64,000 nucleotides of DNA from Bacteroidota bacterium (GTDB taxonomy: Bacteria; Bacteroidota; Bacteroidia; Flavobacteriales_F; PHOS-HE28): positions 1 to 64,000 of the forward strand of contig JAKQEI010000088.1 in assembly GCA_029573495.1 (NCBI GenBank), read 5' to 3'. Positions 61,062-64,000 of the stretch are shown piece after piece (the stretch's first letter is position 1; each line of letters starts with the position of its first letter). Under the pieces are notes generated by a model. It saw nothing but the letters and a program-made list of their open reading frames with translations, did no database searches and was not told where the DNA came from. Position numbers and translations under genes: made by a program.

Positions 61062-61469
61062 TTTTTGCCTCCTTGTTGATAATTCTTCAACGGCGAAGGT
61101 GTGCAAAAGTTGTGGAAGTACCGCTACCAGCCTATAAATGGGCCAATTCAGGGCGTGGGAAGAAGTGGGGGCTTATTAACAACAAGAATTAGCCCAGGAT
61201 GACAAGAATGGCCACCTTCCTGCCGACCGAAAGATCCATAGCCGGATCCCGGAATGCCTGTTGATCAGGGTCTTACGATCAACAGGGCGATGTGTGATCC
61301 CTGCCCCGGGCGCCCCAGTGGGCGGAAGTGGTCAGCTTGGTCCATGGCCCTTACCATGGACTCCCAACCCGACCAAGGCTTCCTCCCCGGATCCAGCCCT
61401 ACGCGCGTCCATCACCCGACCTTCCGGACCCACCTTTTCCAACGGGCCGGTTACATTTGAACGGACCGC

Positions 61470-62237
61470 ATGGCGAACGAGGAGTACCTGAAACGCGAAG
61501 GAGAGTTCACCTACATCGATGTCGGCGACGGTCCGCCATTGATCTTCCTGCACGGCCTGTTCGGCGCACTGAGCAATTTCGAAGGACCCATCAAGCACTT
61601 CGGTGGAAGATACCGGGTGTTGATGCCCATGCTCCCGCTCTACACCCTCCCGATGCTGAACACGAACGTTCCGGCATTGGCGGATTTCCTCGATCGTTTC
61701 ATCACTCATGTCGGCGCGTCGCAGGTGAACCTGTTGGGCAATTCGCTGGGAGGTCATGTCGCTCTCGTCTACTGCACCAAGCATGCGCAGAAAGTGCGAA
61801 CGCTGATCCTCACCGGCAGCAGCGGGCTCTATGAGAATGCCTTTGGAGGCAGCTTCCCACGCCGCGAGGACAAGGAATACCTGCGCAAGAAGATCGCGCT
61901 CACCTTTCATGACCCGAAGCATGCCACCGATGATCTCGTGGAGGAGTGCTACGTCACGGTGAACGACAAGTCCAAGTTGATCCGGATCCTCTCGCTTGCC
62001 AAGAGCGCGATCCGCCACAACATGGCCAAGGACCTGCCGAACCTCAGGATGCCCGTATGCCTGATCTGGGGGAAACAGGACACGATCACGCCGCCTGAAG
62101 TGGCCGAGGAATTCCATTCGCTGATCCCGCAAAGCGAGCTGTTCTGGATCGATGAGTGCGGCCATGCGGCCATGATGGAACACCCCGACACCTTCAACGG
62201 CATCGTGGATCGGTGGCTGGGAAAGACGTTGGGATGA
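61470..62237 (+). CDS. Alpha/beta hydrolase
   Basis: PPLIFLHGLFGALSNF; NLLGNSLGGHVAL; DECGHAAMMEHPDTFN. Confidence 0.92.
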   Translation: MANEEYLKREGEFTYIDVGDGPPLIFLHGLFGALSNFEGPIKHFGGRYRVLMPMLPLYTLPMLNTNVPALADFLDRFITHVGASQVNLLGNSLGGHVALVYCTKHAQKVRTLILTGSSGLYENAFGGSFPRREDKEYLRKKIALTFHDPKHATDDLVEECYVTVNDKSKLIRILSLAKSAIRHNMAKDLPNLRMPVCLIWGKQDTITPPEVAEEFHSLIPQSELFWIDECGHAAMMEHPDTFNGIVDRWLGKTLG

Positions 62238-62250
62238 ACTGCGGGTACGC

Positions 62251-62343
62251 AGTGGCGGGTATTGTGTGGCGAGTGAATGCCTGCCCATGCACACTTTCGG
62301 AAGCAGGCATTCACCCACCACACGCGACTCAATACCCGCCACT
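62251..62343. repeat. Long imperfect inverted repeat just upstream of engB
   Basis: Left AGTGGCGGGTATTGTGTGGCGAGTGAATGCCTGC; right arm reverse complement AGTGGCGGGTATTG(AGTCGCG)TGTGGTGGGTGAATGCCTGC. Confidence 0.9.
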
Positions 62344-62352
62344 CTCCCGCTC

Positions 62353-62973
62353 ATGAAAGCCCTCCTCGCCCAGCACCTCACCAGCGGCCGCAGCGCGAAG
62401 GACTGGCCGGCACCGACCCTGCCGGAATACGCGTTCATCGGACGCAGTAATGTGGGAAAGAGCTCGTTGATCAACATGCTCTGTCACATCAACAAACTGG
62501 CACGTGTGAGCAACACCCCGGGGCGAACGCGCAACGTGGAGCATTTCCGGGTGGAAGGTACCCTGACCAGCAAAGCGCCATGGATGCTCGCCGACCTGCC
62601 CGGTTATGGGTTCGCGAAGGCCAGTAAAGCGGAACGTGCGGTGTGGGAGAAGATGATCCAGACCTACCTGCGCGAACGCGAGAACCTGCAGTGCGTCTTC
62701 CTGCTGGTCGATGCGCGCCTCGATCCCCAGCAGAACGACCTGGACATGGTGCAATGGCTTGGCGAGAACGGCATCCCGTTCTGCATCACCTTCACCAAGA
62801 GTGACAAGCTGCGCGGTCCGAAGGTGGACAGCAACGTGGCGCAGTTCAAGCGCAAGTTGAAGGAGACCTGGGACCAGCTGCCCACGATGTTCATCACCAG
62901 CTCGGAGACCTCGAAAGGCCGTGACGAAGTGCTCGGCTTCATCGAGAAGGTGAACAGCCAGTGGAAAGATTGA
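62353..62973 (+). CDS. engB: Ribosome biogenesis GTP-binding protein YihA/YsxC
   Basis: AFIGRSNVGKSSLINMLC; NTPGRTRNVEHF; DLPGYGFAKAS; TKSDKL. Confidence 0.96.
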   Translation: MKALLAQHLTSGRSAKDWPAPTLPEYAFIGRSNVGKSSLINMLCHINKLARVSNTPGRTRNVEHFRVEGTLTSKAPWMLADLPGYGFAKASKAERAVWEKMIQTYLRERENLQCVFLLVDARLDPQQNDLDMVQWLGENGIPFCITFTKSDKLRGPKVDSNVAQFKRKLKETWDQLPTMFITSSETSKGRDEVLGFIEKVNSQWKD

Positions 62974-63036
62974 GTACAGGGGCAGGAGCACTGATCCGCA
63001 CTTGTCCCTGCCCTTGCGCCTGCACCTTGAGCGACC

Positions 63037-63369
63037 CTACTTCTTCAGCTCGGGCAGCATGTGCTCCGCGAAATAGGCGCCGAAGTCGCGCATCTGGGCC
63101 GCCATCTTCCCCTCGCCCGTAGCCCGTTCGAAGGTGTCCGCCAGGGTGAGGATGTTCTGATGGAAGAAGGCCTTCATCTCCTCCACGGTCATCTCCTTCG
63201 TCCAGAGATCGATGCGGAGCGTGTTCTTCTCCTTCTCATCCCACAGGGATAGAAGTATGGCCTTGCTGCTGCTCTTCTCTCCATTGTCCGCCGCTTCCCA
63301 ATCGATCCGCTCGGGTACGTGGTTCGCGTCCAGCTGGACGGTCAGTTTGATCTCGGAGGTCTTCATCAC
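63037..63369 (-). CDS. gldC: Gliding motility protein GldC
   Basis: MMKTSEIKLTVQLDANHVPERIDWEAADNG...FFHQNILTLADTFERATG. Confidence 0.85.
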   Translation of the reverse strand: MMKTSEIKLTVQLDANHVPERIDWEAADNGEKSSSKAILLSLWDEKEKNTLRIDLWTKEMTVEEMKAFFHQNILTLADTFERATGEGKMAAQMRDFGAYFAEHMLPELKK

Positions 63370-63457
63370 GTGTCAATTCTCAAGGATCACATCCCGAACA
63401 CCAGGTCCCGCGTGCACCGCACTTGAACTGCGGAACGGAACATCCGGAGCCCGGGAC

Positions 63458-64000
63458 TTATCGCGGTTTATAGCTTTTCAGGATCTCACGTGGATCCTCC
63501 ATGGCCAGCAGTTGCGGTAGCGTAAGATCGCCGTGGTCGTCCAGGTAGGACTTCACCATGCGGTAGCCCACCCATTCACCCAGATGTCCTGGACTCTCGC
63601 GCGGCAGGCCGTTCGTGAAGGGTCCATCGTTCATCCATCGGCCGATGTCCTCCAATTTCCTGCTGTACAGCTGGTCCTTCGATACGAGGTCCTTCCAGAT
63701 GGCGTACTCGTTGGCTTCGCACCAGGCCAGCTGCTCCGGGGTGTAGGCAAGACGCAGCGCGGGATCCACATCCGGTAGCAGTTCCTCCAGCAGCACCATC
63801 ACCTTCCCCGTCTCCACCAGGTTGGTGAGCAGGTCGGCACCGCGGATGTCACGGGTGTAATGAACGAGCAGCCACCCTTTCACGGCGCTGGGCACGAGCA
63901 TCTCGGGCCGCATGCGGTCCTTCACATACTGTGGGAACGACTCCGGTGCGAGGTAACCGATCACAGGATGGTCCTTTCCGATGAACCACTCCACACCGAA
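63458..64000 (-). CDS. gldB: Gliding motility lipoprotein GldB-like, C-terminal part (runs off right edge)
   Basis: MEWFIGKDHPVIGYLAPESFPQYVKDRMRPE...PGHLGEWVGYRMVKSYLDDH; adjacent to gldC. Confidence 0.8.
   Translation of the reverse strand, partial: FGVEWFIGKDHPVIGYLAPESFPQYVKDRMRPEMLVPSAVKGWLLVHYTRDIRGADLLTNLVETGKVMVLLEELLPDVDPALRLAYTPEQLAWCEANEYAIWKDLVSKDQLYSRKLEDIGRWMNDGPFTNGLPRESPGHLGEWVGYRMVKSYLDDHGDLTLPQLLAMEDPREILKSYKPR

Overview
The window is a gene-dense, high-GC chromosomal segment. Its T9SS-tagged proteins, GldB/GldC, HmuY/TonB receptors and TAnnTTTG-like promoters point to a Bacteroidota/Flavobacteriales-type genome. Main blocks: an edge-truncated MacB-type permease; a MarR-MFP-RND-TolC efflux operon (3.8-9.8 kb); a copper-handling island (14.7-21.3 kb: multicopper oxidase with barrel-like tail, HMA-DUF3347 protein, Cu-ATPase, CopZ-like protein, HMA-AraC regulator); a BamA/TamA-like plus TamB pair (21.3-28.7 kb); an ABC ATPase/HlyD pair; an RRM protein; TonB receptors with two HmuY-like proteins; a two-component system; a tiny Lys/Ala-only histone-H1-like gene absent from the ORF track; and a near-complete dcw cluster on the minus strand (mraZ to ftsZ, 45.0-61.0 kb), followed by engB, gldC and gldB. 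The most unusual item is a free-standing 169-aa paralog of only the MurD C-terminal domain, placed between murD and ftsW, with substitutions at motifs expected to be catalytic. Other items: MraZ-box-like repeats with 10-bp spacing upstream of mraZ, several long intergenic palindromes, and domain fusions in the copper island. I saw no tRNA, rRNA, CRISPR, prophage or transposase. All family calls are by eye; no search was run.
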